A program made the position numbers and the translations under genes. 64,000 nucleotides of DNA from Pseudomonadales bacterium (lineage in GTDB: Bacteria > Pseudomonadota > Gammaproteobacteria > Pseudomonadales > Pseudohongiellaceae), in the NCBI GenBank assembly GCA_024234325.1, contig JACKOJ010000001.1, positions 620,001 through 684,000 of the forward strand. The letters are read 5' to 3'. A model generated the notes under the pieces. The model was given only the letters and a program-made list of their open reading frames with translations. It had not been told where the DNA came from and ran no database searches. This document shows positions 18,449 through 27,739 of the stretch, piece after piece (positions within the stretch are counted from its first letter, which is position 1; every line of letters starts with the position of its first letter).

Positions 18449-19153
18449 ATGGATGGCTGTGGAGTTTGCCTGCTGTGCGCCGACACCTGTCCTCTGGACA
18501 TGTCTCTGTGCGCCGCATGCCGTGCCTGCCTGCCGCGCCTGCTGCATCGCTGCCCACAGTGCGGCATCGGCCTGAATACACCATTGCCGAAAGGCAGCAT
18601 CTGCGGCGCCTGTCTGCGCAGGCCACCGGCGTTTGATCGTTGCCTGGCGTTGGGAGCCTACACCTCTCCACTGCCCGAACTGATTGCCCGGTTCAAATTT
18701 CAGGGCGTTCTCAGCAGCGGCAGGGCGCTGGCAAGACTGTTGCTCGCCGAACTCGCGTCGCAGTGGGACACCCGGCTGCCTGACGCGCTGATTCCGGTCC
18801 CTCTCCATCCCTCAAGACTGCGTGCCCGCGGCTTCAATCAGAGCCTTGAACTGGCCCGGGAACTTGCTCGTCCCCTGGGCATTCCCCTCGACATGTCCCT
18901 ATGCCACAGGAAGCGCTCCACACCGCCGCAGAAAGGACTCAGCGCTCGTGAGCGCGCGGTCAATCTGCGCGAGGCGTTTGTGCTGGATGGACCGCCTTGT
19001 CACTGGAGACATGTCGCGTTGGTGGACGACGTGGTCACGACCATGGCCACGGTCAATGAAATCGCCAGCCTGCTGAAAAAGGCCGGAATCGAGCGGGTGG
19101 AAGTAGTCTGTCTGGCGAGGGTGGGGATTGACGGAATCAGAACTGGTACTTGA
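18449..19153 (+). CDS. comF: ComF family phosphoribosyltransferase-like protein
   Basis: ComF proteins support DNA uptake in transformation. This 234-residue protein has an N-terminal cysteine-rich, zinc-finger-like half (CGVC, CAAC, CPQC, CGAC pairs) and a C-terminal phosphoribosyltransferase fold with VPLHPSRLRARGFNQS and the PRPP-type loop ALVDDVVTTMAT. The usual Gly of the TTG-A/S-T loop is Met here. A GGGGGA motif favours the ATG at 18449 over 18431. Its 3' end overlaps the convergent barrel-protein gene by 17 bases. Type IV pilus genes elsewhere in the window make natural competence conceivable. Confidence 0.9.
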   Translation: MDGCGVCLLCADTCPLDMSLCAACRACLPRLLHRCPQCGIGLNTPLPKGSICGACLRRPPAFDRCLALGAYTSPLPELIARFKFQGVLSSGRALARLLLAELASQWDTRLPDALIPVPLHPSRLRARGFNQSLELARELARPLGIPLDMSLCHRKRSTPPQKGLSARERAVNLREAFVLDGPPCHWRHVALVDDVVTTMATVNEIASLLKKAGIERVEVVCLARVGIDGIRTGT

Positions 19154-20075
19154 TGGAGCCGTAGGCGACACGCCCCTGCTGCTCGATTGCCCCGGCAGTT
19201 GTCTTGGGCAACTGATCTGGCCGGGCATCAAACAGGTTGCGCACCCCGAAGGAGAACACCGCCTGCCCCTGTTTGCCAGTCTTCAGATTGTAGCCGTACT
19301 GCAGGTCGAGGGTGGTCATATTCCCCACCAACTCATTGAGCTGTTCGAGATTCAGCTTGCTGAGGTCTTCGAAGGAATCGAAGTAGTGAGTGACCGCGCT
19401 AGCCGTATGCTGCCCTACCTGCCAGGTCAGCATCAGGCTGCTCTGCAGCTCGGTACCTTTGGGCAGAAGAGTAGTGTCGGACACTGGTGGCAAAGTGCTG
19501 TCCAGCAGATTGCCGGCCTTCGCCGTGTCGTACAGATAGGTCGCCTTGGTGCTGACGATGAACTGACCAAAGCGTGGTGATTCCCACACGTAGGACGCGC
19601 TCAGGTCGATCCCTTTCGCCAGTTCACCGGGGTTAACGGTGCTTTTGACGGAGGGCGCCTCCAGCATGCCGGCATAAAGACTGGAGTCATCAATGTAGAG
19701 ACTCCCGGCGGGGGCTGCGGGCGTCGCGACTGCAGCCGCGTCAGGCATGGCAGTTGCCGTGCTGAAAGTCTTGTCCAGCTCCACGCGCCAGGCATCTGCG
19801 CGCAGATCGAGGCCCTTGGCGGGCGAGAACAGCATGCTGACGTTGGCATTGTGCTGGGTTTCCCCGGAAAACGGTGCCTGATAGGGCATTTCGGCAATGT
19901 TGAAGCTGTCGAAATAGCGACTGAACAGAGATGCCTTACCGGAATCGAGTGCGGGGAGGGATTGGGCCGACACGGACATGGACTGCACGGCGCAGCACAA
20001 TGCCGCCGCGATCACTCCGCCTCTGTGTCGTGAATGTGTCACTTCAAATGCCCCTTGATAGGTTCGTTCCTGCAT
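19137..20075 (-). CDS. TonB-dependent-receptor-like outer membrane barrel without plug domain
   Basis: The protein is 312 residues, or 300 if translated from the GTG at 20039, which has AAGGGG upstream and gives a cleaner signal peptide. It has a signal peptide ending near SVSAQS, alternating beta-strand patterns, the TonB-receptor C-terminal signature FSFGVRNLFDARPDQLP, and a final aromatic strand YGSIKYQF typical of BAM substrates. Full receptors are 650-900 residues; here both the plug and the TonB box are missing. It may be a standalone partial barrel or a decayed receptor, though the frame is intact. Its 3' end overlaps comF tail-to-tail. Confidence 0.7.
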   Translation of the reverse strand: MQERTYQGAFEVTHSRHRGGVIAAALCCAVQSMSVSAQSLPALDSGKASLFSRYFDSFNIAEMPYQAPFSGETQHNANVSMLFSPAKGLDLRADAWRVELDKTFSTATAMPDAAAVATPAAPAGSLYIDDSSLYAGMLEAPSVKSTVNPGELAKGIDLSASYVWESPRFGQFIVSTKATYLYDTAKAGNLLDSTLPPVSDTTLLPKGTELQSSLMLTWQVGQHTASAVTHYFDSFEDLSKLNLEQLNELVGNMTTLDLQYGYNLKTGKQGQAVFSFGVRNLFDARPDQLPKTTAGAIEQQGRVAYGSIKYQF

Positions 20076-20174
20076 TTTTGCTCTTCTCGTGCCGGACGAG
20101 TCTCACGGGCAAGAGAAAATCGCACTCTTTTGGCGCATGTCAGGAACGCCTAGTATACACAGGGAAAAAGAAAC

Positions 20175-20750
20175 TTACAGAGAGCAAACGGAATTTATTG
20201 GGCGGATTGTGCCCTGAGGCGCAATTTCTGTCAGCAGATCACGGGCCGCCCCTTGCCCGGGCACGACAAAGTCCGGCGCGATCTCCAGCAAAGGCTCCAG
20301 CACGAAACGGCGCTCGTGCATCCGCGGATGCGGCAAGGTCAACAACGCACCGGATCGCGCCACCTCCCCCCAGGCCAGCAGATCGAGATCAAGCGTGCGG
20401 GGGGCGTTGCGAACACCGCTGCGGACACGACCCAGCCGGTTTTCGATCTGCTGCAGCGCCAGCAGCAGCTCCTCGGGAGATTGTTCGTGTGGCAGCAATG
20501 CCGCCACTGCGTTGAAAAACCGGGGGGAACCGGGCGGGCAATCCAGCGGGGTACTTTCCCAAACAGAGGACACCAGCAGAGGCCCCCGACTCAGCAATAC
20601 CAACGACTCCATGGCTGCGTGCAGGGTTTGCACCGGCGAGCCAACCCGGGACTCAAGATTGGCGCCCAGACTGACATAGGCAGGCGTCTGCCCCGCAAAT
20701 GCGGGACAGTCCTCAAGCCTGGCCCGGATGATACTGCCGGGAGAACTCAT
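20175..20750 (-). CDS. folK: 2-amino-4-hydroxy-6-hydroxymethyldihydropteridine pyrophosphokinase
   Basis: FolK transfers pyrophosphate from ATP to the hydroxymethyl-dihydropterin that FolP uses. The protein shows YVSLGANLESRVG, the FFNAVAAL strand, NAPRTLDLDLLAWG with the two Mg-binding aspartates, and HPRMHERRFVLEPL. The start is uncertain: ATG at 20750 (191 residues) or 20777 (200 residues), neither with a strong ribosome binding site. Either overlaps the 3' end of hemE, implying coupling to it. Confidence 0.93.
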   Translation of the reverse strand: MSSPGSIIRARLEDCPAFAGQTPAYVSLGANLESRVGSPVQTLHAAMESLVLLSRGPLLVSSVWESTPLDCPPGSPRFFNAVAALLPHEQSPEELLLALQQIENRLGRVRSGVRNAPRTLDLDLLAWGEVARSGALLTLPHPRMHERRFVLEPLLEIAPDFVVPGQGAARDLLTEIAPQGTIRPINSVCSL

Positions 20751-21786
20751 GTACCGACTCGACAAATACCGCGACATTGGCCGGATCCACGTCCGGTGTA
20801 ATGCCGTGGCCCAGATTGAATACGTGTCCTGAGCCAGTGCCGAAATCGCGCAGAATACGGCTCACTTCCTCGCGAATACTCTGGGGAGAGGCATAGAGAA
20901 TGGCTGGGTCCATATTGCCCTGCAGCGAGACCTGCGAGCCGATGCGCTGACGTGCTACGCCGATATCCACGGTCCAGTCCAGGCCCACACAGTCACAGCC
21001 GCTGGCAGCAATGTCTTCCAGCCACAAGCCACCGTTCTTGGTGAACAGGATGACCGGCACATGACGTCCCTCGGACTCGCGGGTCAGCCCCGCGACAATC
21101 TTCTTCATATACGCCAGCGAAAACTCGCGGTAGGCATGGGTGGACAGCACTCCGCCCCAGGTATCGAAAATCTGCACCGCCTGCGCACCGGCGGCAATTT
21201 GCGCATTCAGGTAGTTGGTGACCGCGCGCGCCAGCTTGTCCAGAAGCTGGTGCATGGCCTGCGGCTGGTTGAACATGAACGCCTTGGCATTGCGGAAGTC
21301 CTTGCTGCCACTGCCCTCGATCATATAGGTGGCCAAGGTCCAGGGGCTGCCGGAAAAGCCAATCAGGGGCACTGACCCGTTCAGTTCGCGCCGGATGGTG
21401 CTGACGGCATCAAGCACATAGCCCAGATCGCGCGGGGTATCCAGCTCCGGCAACTGCATCACGTCCTGTTCGCTGCGGACCACCTTGCGAAAGCGGGGGC
21501 CTTCCCCCTCCGAAAAATAAAGCCCCTGCCCCATGGCATCGGGGATGGTCAGGATATCGGAGAACAGGATGGCGGCATCCATCGCATAGCGACGCAGGGG
21601 TTGCAGAGTCACTTCACAGGCCAGCTCGGGAGACTTGCAAAGACTCATGAAATCCCCCGCCTGCTTGCGGGTCGCGCGATACTCAGGCAGATAGCGCCCT
21701 GCCTGCCGCATCATCCAGACAGGGGTCATATCCACCGGCTGACCGGTGAGGGCACGCAGAAAACGGTCGTTCTTCAGGGCGGTCAA
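20713..21786 (-). CDS. hemE: Uroporphyrinogen decarboxylase
   Basis: HemE decarboxylates uroporphyrinogen III to coproporphyrinogen III in heme synthesis. The 357-residue protein has PVWMMRQAGRYLPEYR at the N-terminus, the ILFSDILTIPDAMG segment with the catalytic Asp, and GFSGSPWTLATYMIEG. The start codon is TTG, with GAGG eight bases upstream. It heads a unit with folK; the damX-like gene lies upstream in the same direction, as in Pseudomonas. Confidence 0.96.
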   Translation of the reverse strand: MTALKNDRFLRALTGQPVDMTPVWMMRQAGRYLPEYRATRKQAGDFMSLCKSPELACEVTLQPLRRYAMDAAILFSDILTIPDAMGQGLYFSEGEGPRFRKVVRSEQDVMQLPELDTPRDLGYVLDAVSTIRRELNGSVPLIGFSGSPWTLATYMIEGSGSKDFRNAKAFMFNQPQAMHQLLDKLARAVTNYLNAQIAAGAQAVQIFDTWGGVLSTHAYREFSLAYMKKIVAGLTRESEGRHVPVILFTKNGGLWLEDIAASGCDCVGLDWTVDIGVARQRIGSQVSLQGNMDPAILYASPQSIREEVSRILRDFGTGSGHVFNLGHGITPDVDPANVAVFVESVHEFSRQYHPGQA

Positions 21787-21919
21787 TGCAAATTCCTCAT
21801 GCGTAGATTCGGGCGGGATCTGCTACATCCCAGGCATCCCATGCGGATGCTTGCCGGCGGCAGATCAAAGGCGGGACATTCTACACAGCCGCTACAGGCA
21901 GAACAAACCCGGGCAAGCC

Positions 21920-23503
21920 TCAGTTGGCGGCCCGGATGTCTCCCTGCACCGCGTTGAAACTGCGAATCCAGGGTTCGAGGCGACCCAGTTCTCCGGTCAA
22001 CGCGGAAGCGGCCGCCTGCGCCGCCGCCCGGTTCGGGTAGCGACCGTGAATCACCACGTACCAGGGTCGCCCCTGAAGGCGGGTCTCAAACCAGTACAAA
22101 GGACTGCCACTATTGCGCTGCACAAACGCCTGCACATTGCTGCGGGACGACGCTCCCAGCAACTGCACGGTGTATTCACCAGGTGGGAAGGCCAGAATCT
22201 GTTCACGCTGGCCGGAATTTGTGCCCGACGCAGAGGCAGTGCCGGACGTCGTCGGCTGTGACACCACCACGGGAGCCGGAGGAGGAGTCGTGCTTGCCAC
22301 AGGTGCCGGTGTGGCGTCCCTAGCCTGAGCGACCTGTACCGGCGCAGGCTGACTCTCTACCACTGCCGGACTTTCTACCACTGCGGGACTCTCTACCACT
22401 TCCGGCTCAGACCCGGTCGCCGCCGATGCCGGCACAGGCTCAACTTCAGTCTCCGTCACAGGCTCAGGGCTTGCCTCCGACACAAGCGCAATGCTGTCGG
22501 CGAACGGTGACGCCTCGTCCTCACTCGCTTCCTCGGTCAGGGGAATGGGCGACGGCGACTCGGAGGTTTGCGGGGCAGGCAGAACGATCTGACGCTGCGC
22601 GGTTTCCACTGGCTCCTCGCCCCCGCCCACCAGAAAGGCCAGCAGGAGAATGGCCAGTAGCGCTCCGGCTGCATAGACATAATTGCGGGGCAGGCTGATC
22701 TGCGGCAGCGAGGGCAGCCCCGGCAGGAAACCACCCCGATTCAGCAGCATCTCCTCCGCCACCTTGTTGATTTGTCCGGGAACACCCCCCGACAGCTTCT
22801 GGATTTTCTCCACCTGGCGGTTACTGAACGGCAGTGCCCGCCCCGCATCGTCCTCATTGAAACCCACGGCATTGAAGCGGTAGCGAAGGTAGTTGCGCGT
22901 CTCGTCCAGATTGAAGGCCGGCAGGGTAATGGACGTGAACTGATTCTGTCCGTCGTTCTGGGGGCAGGTGTAGTCCAGCATGTCGAGCAGCGCTGCCTGG
23001 CCGACGAGCACCAGATGGAACGTGCTGCCGGGATTCTCGACCAGTGCCAGCTTCACCAGCAGGCTGAAAGCGTCGTCACCCAGCTCATGGGCGTCATCCA
23101 CAATCAGCACTACGGTACGGGACTGATTTCTGACCGCCTGGAAATAGCGTGACAGGGCAGCCCTGAGTTCGGCGATGCTGGCCTGCGCGGGGAATTCGAG
23201 GACAAAAGCCTTGAACATGTCCTGCAGTAACTGGGAGGGAGTGGTAAGCATGCTGGCCCGGGTACGGGCGACAATCTGATCGCGCTCGGCGCGACGAGCG
23301 TAGAAATCGGCGAGCAGTGTCTTGCCACTGCCGTCAGGCCCCACCAGGGCCACAATGTCGCTGCTCTCCCTGGCAAGCAGTTGAAGCTGGTCGAGACTGG
23401 CGCGGCGCATGCCACCGGGAAAGAGGGTTTCCAGCGGCGTGCTTTCCGCAAAGGGGTTCGCGGTCAAACCGAGTTCCGTCAGTGTCTCATTCAGTTCCGG
23501 CAC
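21920..23503 (-). CDS. DamX-like protein: AAA ATPase, membrane segment and SPOR domain
   Basis: A 527-residue protein with an N-terminal ExeA-type AAA ATPase (Walker A GPDGSGKT near 55-62, Walker B VVLIVDDAHE), one membrane segment (about 277-297), a Pro/Glu/Ser/Val-rich linker with a tandem VVESPA repeat, and a C-terminal SPOR domain (about 447-520) that binds denuded septal peptidoglycan. It lies downstream of aroKB, the same position as damX in E. coli and its Pseudomonas counterpart, so a division-site role is likely. The start is GTG and overlaps the 3' end of aroB by 13 bases. Confidence 0.88.
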   Translation of the reverse strand: MPELNETLTELGLTANPFAESTPLETLFPGGMRRASLDQLQLLARESSDIVALVGPDGSGKTLLADFYARRAERDQIVARTRASMLTTPSQLLQDMFKAFVLEFPAQASIAELRAALSRYFQAVRNQSRTVVLIVDDAHELGDDAFSLLVKLALVENPGSTFHLVLVGQAALLDMLDYTCPQNDGQNQFTSITLPAFNLDETRNYLRYRFNAVGFNEDDAGRALPFSNRQVEKIQKLSGGVPGQINKVAEEMLLNRGGFLPGLPSLPQISLPRNYVYAAGALLAILLLAFLVGGGEEPVETAQRQIVLPAPQTSESPSPIPLTEEASEDEASPFADSIALVSEASPEPVTETEVEPVPASAATGSEPEVVESPAVVESPAVVESQPAPVQVAQARDATPAPVASTTPPPAPVVVSQPTTSGTASASGTNSGQREQILAFPPGEYTVQLLGASSRSNVQAFVQRNSGSPLYWFETRLQGRPWYVVIHGRYPNRAAAQAAASALTGELGRLEPWIRSFNAVQGDIRAAN

Positions 23504-24585
23504 AGATCCTCTTTCGCCTCCAATGTCTGCCTCAGCAAACCGGCATCGATATCGCTTCTGATCACAGTGTGCCCCAAACCCTGCATCAGGATGAAGCGAA
23601 TTTTGCCACTGATGACTTTTTTGTCGAACGCCATCAGGCGCAGATAATCGTCCGCCGTGATGGACTCGGGGGGCACGACGGGAAGCCCGGCCCGAGCAAT
23701 CAATGCTCTGGCCCGTGCGGCCTCGTCCGAGGAAATCATGCCCATGCGTGCCGACAGGTCTGCGGCCATGACCATGCCGGTCGCTACCGCCTCACCGTGC
23801 AGCCACACTCCATAGCCCATGCCGTTCTCGATGGCATGCCCGAAGGTGTGCCCGAGATTGAGCAGCGCCCTCACCCCACCTTCTTTTTCGTCGGCGGCAA
23901 CAATGCGGGCCTTGTCGGCGCAACTTTCGCGGACGGCCTCCGCAAGCAATTCCTGATCACGCCCCAGCAGAGCCTCAATGTGCGTTTCCAGCCACTCGAA
24001 GAACGGCAGGTTGTCGATCAGGCCGTATTTGATGACCTCTGCCAGCCCCGCCTGCAGCTCGCGCACCGGCAGAGAGTTGAGCACCTGGGTGTCTGCCAGG
24101 ACGCACTGCGGCTGGTAGAACGCCCCGATCATGTTCTTGCCGAGAGGATGGTTCACGCCCGTCTTGCCGCCCACGGAGGAGTCGACCTGGGACAGCAGCG
24201 TGGTCGGAATCTGGATGAAATTTACCCCGCGCTGGTAAGTCGCCGCGGCGAACCCCGTGATATCGCCGATGACGCCTCCGCCCAGGGCAATCAATGTCGT
24301 GTTGCGCTCATGACGTGCTTCCAGCAGCTTGTCGTAGATGCGGGACAGGGTCTCCAGGTTCTTGGTGTGCTCACCATCGGGCAGCACGAGGGTATCCACC
24401 TGCAGATCTGCCAGACTGTTTTGCACAGTCTCCAGATACAGCGGCGCGACCACCTCATTGCTGACGATCAGCACCTGTCGTCCCTTGATATGCGGACGCA
24501 GCAACTCAGCCCGCCCAAGCAGGCCTGGACCGATGTAAATGGGATAGGAACGTTCACCGAGGTCGAGAGTCAGGGTCTTCATCAT
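23491..24585 (-). CDS. aroB: 3-dehydroquinate synthase
   Basis: AroB closes DAHP to 3-dehydroquinate, the second step of the shikimate pathway, using NAD and a divalent metal. The protein (364 residues from the ATG at 24585) has LGERSYPIYIGPGLL, LPDGEHTKNLETL, ALGGGVIGDITGFAAATYQRG, SVGGKTGVNHPLGKN and the metal-binding LNLGHTFGHAIE. Two ATGs lie side by side (24585, 24582), and a further in-frame ATG at 24600 is possible. It lies between aroK and the damX-like gene, as in most gammaproteobacteria. Confidence 0.96.
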   Translation of the reverse strand: MMKTLTLDLGERSYPIYIGPGLLGRAELLRPHIKGRQVLIVSNEVVAPLYLETVQNSLADLQVDTLVLPDGEHTKNLETLSRIYDKLLEARHERNTTLIALGGGVIGDITGFAAATYQRGVNFIQIPTTLLSQVDSSVGGKTGVNHPLGKNMIGAFYQPQCVLADTQVLNSLPVRELQAGLAEVIKYGLIDNLPFFEWLETHIEALLGRDQELLAEAVRESCADKARIVAADEKEGGVRALLNLGHTFGHAIENGMGYGVWLHGEAVATGMVMAADLSARMGMISSDEAARARALIARAGLPVVPPESITADDYLRLMAFDKKVISGKIRFILMQGLGHTVIRSDIDAGLLRQTLEAKEDLCRN

Positions 24586-24630
24586 GCAGTATCCATCCAC
24601 AGGCAGCGAGGGCGGCCTGTCCTATGCTCC

Positions 24631-25206
24631 TTACAGCTTGTCGGACTCTGCTGCAGGGCTATTTTCCTGCGGAGCCGCCGAATGATTCCAAAGGTTGTGC
24701 AACTGACGCGTGATGTCGGAGCTGACAGAGCGCGGACTGCGCCGACTGGTGTCGATGATCAGGTGAGCGGTCTCGCGATACAGCGGTTCCCGGATCTTGA
24801 ACAGCTCCTTGATCTTGGCCAGTGGATTTGCAGTCTGCAGCAGCGGTCGGTTCTTGTCCTTGCCCGTACGCTCCAGTTGCTGTGCCACAGAAGCCCTTAA
24901 ATAGACGACTGTGCCACGATCATGCAGGTGCTGACGGCTTTGCGGGTCCAGAATGGCACCGCCGCCCGTTGCCAAGATAATGCCCTGACGCTGCGTCAGG
25001 GTATCGATCATGCGGGCTTCGCGCAGGCGAAATCCCGGCTCGCCCTCTACATCAAAAATCCAGGGGATATCCGCGCCGGTCGCAAACTCGATTTCGCGGT
25101 CAGAGTCGAAGAAGGGCATGTGCAGTTGCGCGGCGAGAAGCCTGCCAATGGTGCTCTTGCCCACCCCCATTGGCCCGATCAAAAATACACTGTTGCTCTC
25201 GCCCAT
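24631..25206 (-). CDS. aroK: Shikimate kinase
   Basis: AroK phosphorylates shikimate with ATP. The protein (191 residues from the ATG at 25206) has Walker A GPMGVGKST, the shikimate-binding DSDREIE and FRLREARMI segments, the ATGGGAIL loop and the lid region KDKNRPLLQ. The frame is open further upstream, but MGESNSVFLIG matches the family start. It lies between pilQ and aroB, the standard arrangement. Confidence 0.96.
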   Translation of the reverse strand: MGESNSVFLIGPMGVGKSTIGRLLAAQLHMPFFDSDREIEFATGADIPWIFDVEGEPGFRLREARMIDTLTQRQGIILATGGGAILDPQSRQHLHDRGTVVYLRASVAQQLERTGKDKNRPLLQTANPLAKIKELFKIREPLYRETAHLIIDTSRRSPRSVSSDITRQLHNLWNHSAAPQENSPAAESDKL

Positions 25207-25336
25207 GTCGCTCCGCATTCCCCGGCTGGACGGGGCCACCTGCCTGGCAGGTGCCACTCCCCCGAAACAAAAAGACCGACATTGTACCTCCGCCCGGCGT
25301 GCAAAATCACTTCCGATCGGCAGGTCCCGGTCGACC

Positions 25337-27661
25337 TCAGCGGGTATTGATCTCCGCGATGATGCGGGGCGTGATGAAAATCAGCAGCTCGGTACGCCTG
25401 TTGCTATTGTTGGTGCGCTTGAACAAACGCCCAACGTAGGGAATATCTCCCAGCAGCGGAGTCTTGGTTTCAGTAGTCGTGGTTTCCTCGCGAAAGACAC
25501 CGCCCAGCACGATGGTGTCGCCATTTTCCACCAGCACACTGGTATTGATGGAGTTGGTGTTGATGGCGGGCACCGACCCTGTTCCCGCAGCAACAGAATC
25601 CTGATGGATGTCGAGCTGCATGATGATGCGACCATCCGGCGTAATCTGCGGCGTCACTTCCAGCGACAGAACGGCGTCCACAAACTCCGTGGTTGAGCCG
25701 CCGGCAGTGCCGCCCGCCTGAGCCTGGTAGGGAATGCGCACACCGGACTGGATGGTAGCGGTCACCTTGTCCTGTGTCGTCACTTTCGGACGGGCAATCA
25801 CCTCACCGTTGCCACTGCTTTCCAGCGCCGACAGCTCAAGCTCGATCAACCCACTGTTGCCGGCAAACCCGATCGAGAATGACGAAGCACTGTCATTCTG
25901 CACACCAAGATCGACTGCCAGGGCGTCGGGGAAGGTCACCGAGCCGGTGGGAATGGGCACAGCGGCGATGGCCTGGGCCACAATGGAACCAATCAGGCTC
26001 GGATCCGTGCCATCCTGAAGCGCCTGCACACGCGCCGCTTCCCCGGCCGCCACCGCCTGCTGTATCGCCTCGTTCTGCGCCACCCGGTTGTTCTGCTGCT
26101 CCAAGGTCGCAGCCTGGCTGCCCCCGTAACGCAGGTTCTCGGAGGAGTCATTCCTGCCTGCACCGCCCCAGCGGATGCCCAGATCACGGCCAAAGTCTGT
26201 GGACACATTGACGATACGCGCCTCGATCAGCACCTGTCGCACCGGCACATCGAGCTTGCTGAGCAGTTCGCGCACCTCATCCAGCTTCTCGGCAACATCG
26301 CGAATAATGATGATATTGGTGCGTGTATCCACCGTTGCAGTACCACGGCTGGACAGCACGCCGGTTGCACCGGACTCCGCAGGCACACCTGTGGCCGCCG
26401 CACCCGGCTCGCCACCAACACCCGGCACATTGCCCGTGGGAGACCCTGTCAGCAGGGTAAGAATATTGGCGGCATCGGCGTAGTTGACCTGGACGTATTC
26501 GGTATGCAGCGGCGCCAGCGCCTGTGCCTGACGACTGGCGTCGAGCGCCTGCTGTTCCTGAGCAGCGATCTCATTGGCAGGCGCCACGTAGAGCACATTC
26601 CCCACCAGACGCTTGTCCAGATTGCGGGACTGCAACACCAGGTTCAGGGCCTGATCCCAGGGCACGTCCTGCAACTGCAGCGTGATATTGCCGGAGATGG
26701 CGTCGCTGGCCACCAGATTGAAATTGTTTTCGTCGGCCAGCAACTGCAGAACCGTGCGCACTTCGATATTCTGGAAACTGAGCGAAATCAGATTGCCCGA
26801 ATACGCCGCCGCGGGATCTGCATTGGCTGCCGCCGCGCGCGGGGGCATGACACTGATGGTGTACTGGCGTCCCTGCTGGTAGGCGACGTACTCGTATTCC
26901 CCGTTCAGATCGATCGCGATCGTCGCATTCCCGCGCTGGGGATAGACGTCCACCGTGTTCACCGGCGTGGCAAAATCGGTAACATCGAAGCGTCGATTCA
27001 GACGTTCCGGAACGTCCGTGCCGGAAAACTCCAGATAAACCCGACTGCCGATCTGTTCCACATTACCCAGTACGCGATCGTCACTGAGACTGATAACCAC
27101 TTGCCCCTCATCCGGCCCATTGCCGCGTCGAAAGGTGACATCCATGAGCGCAGGCCCCTGCCCCTGGGCTGACACCACGGGAGTTGCTGCATTCGAGCTC
27201 ACCGGCGCCGCTGCGCTGGCCACCCGGGTATCACTGCCCAGATGCACCACCAGGGTATTGCCCTCTATACGGGTCTGATAGTCCACCGGGCTGCTCAGGT
27301 TGAAGACCAGGCGGGTTCTGTCGCCCGCCTCCAGCACCATGACACTCTGGGCATTGTTGGAATCGATGTCGAAACGACGTTCAGCCAGCGCGCTTTTCAC
27401 GTTGCTCAAGTCGATGGAAATACGCGCAGGATCGTCCTGGGTGAAACCGGAGGGTTCAGGCGGACGCCGATCAAACTCCAGCCGCACCTCGATGCTGTCG
27501 CCAGGCAGATTGGCGAAACCGATACTGTTCAGATTCACGCTGTCCTGTGCGAACGCGGACTGCCATGCGGCCAATATCAGCAGAAACGGCAGACACCATT
27601 TCCAGATCGCGCGCGGGGCGGTTTTCCTGGCTCCAGAAGTCATCGTTACTGTAGACATCAT
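25337..27661 (-). CDS. pilQ: Type IV pilus secretin PilQ
   Basis: PilQ forms the outer-membrane channel through which type IV pili pass. The 774-residue protein has a signal peptide (ending near QSAFAQDS), two AMIN peptidoglycan-binding domains, the secretin N0/N1 region (ISLSFQNIEVRTVLQLLADENN) and the C-terminal secretin barrel (VEARIVNVSTDFGRDLGIRWGG and the GGVFREETTT region). Tandem ATGs lie at 27661 and 27658 after AGGTGA. It ends the pilMNOPQ operon, 78 bases after the pilP stop. Confidence 0.96.
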   Translation of the reverse strand: MMSTVTMTSGARKTAPRAIWKWCLPFLLILAAWQSAFAQDSVNLNSIGFANLPGDSIEVRLEFDRRPPEPSGFTQDDPARISIDLSNVKSALAERRFDIDSNNAQSVMVLEAGDRTRLVFNLSSPVDYQTRIEGNTLVVHLGSDTRVASAAAPVSSNAATPVVSAQGQGPALMDVTFRRGNGPDEGQVVISLSDDRVLGNVEQIGSRVYLEFSGTDVPERLNRRFDVTDFATPVNTVDVYPQRGNATIAIDLNGEYEYVAYQQGRQYTISVMPPRAAAANADPAAAYSGNLISLSFQNIEVRTVLQLLADENNFNLVASDAISGNITLQLQDVPWDQALNLVLQSRNLDKRLVGNVLYVAPANEIAAQEQQALDASRQAQALAPLHTEYVQVNYADAANILTLLTGSPTGNVPGVGGEPGAAATGVPAESGATGVLSSRGTATVDTRTNIIIIRDVAEKLDEVRELLSKLDVPVRQVLIEARIVNVSTDFGRDLGIRWGGAGRNDSSENLRYGGSQAATLEQQNNRVAQNEAIQQAVAAGEAARVQALQDGTDPSLIGSIVAQAIAAVPIPTGSVTFPDALAVDLGVQNDSASSFSIGFAGNSGLIELELSALESSGNGEVIARPKVTTQDKVTATIQSGVRIPYQAQAGGTAGGSTTEFVDAVLSLEVTPQITPDGRIIMQLDIHQDSVAAGTGSVPAINTNSINTSVLVENGDTIVLGGVFREETTTTETKTPLLGDIPYVGRLFKRTNNSNRRTELLIFITPRIIAEINTR

Positions 27662-27739
27662 TGCTTCACCTGTATTACCGGCACTGTGCCAGCCGGATTT
27701 TGCATTCACGCCGTGTCGTCTTTGCGAGCAGCGCACGGC

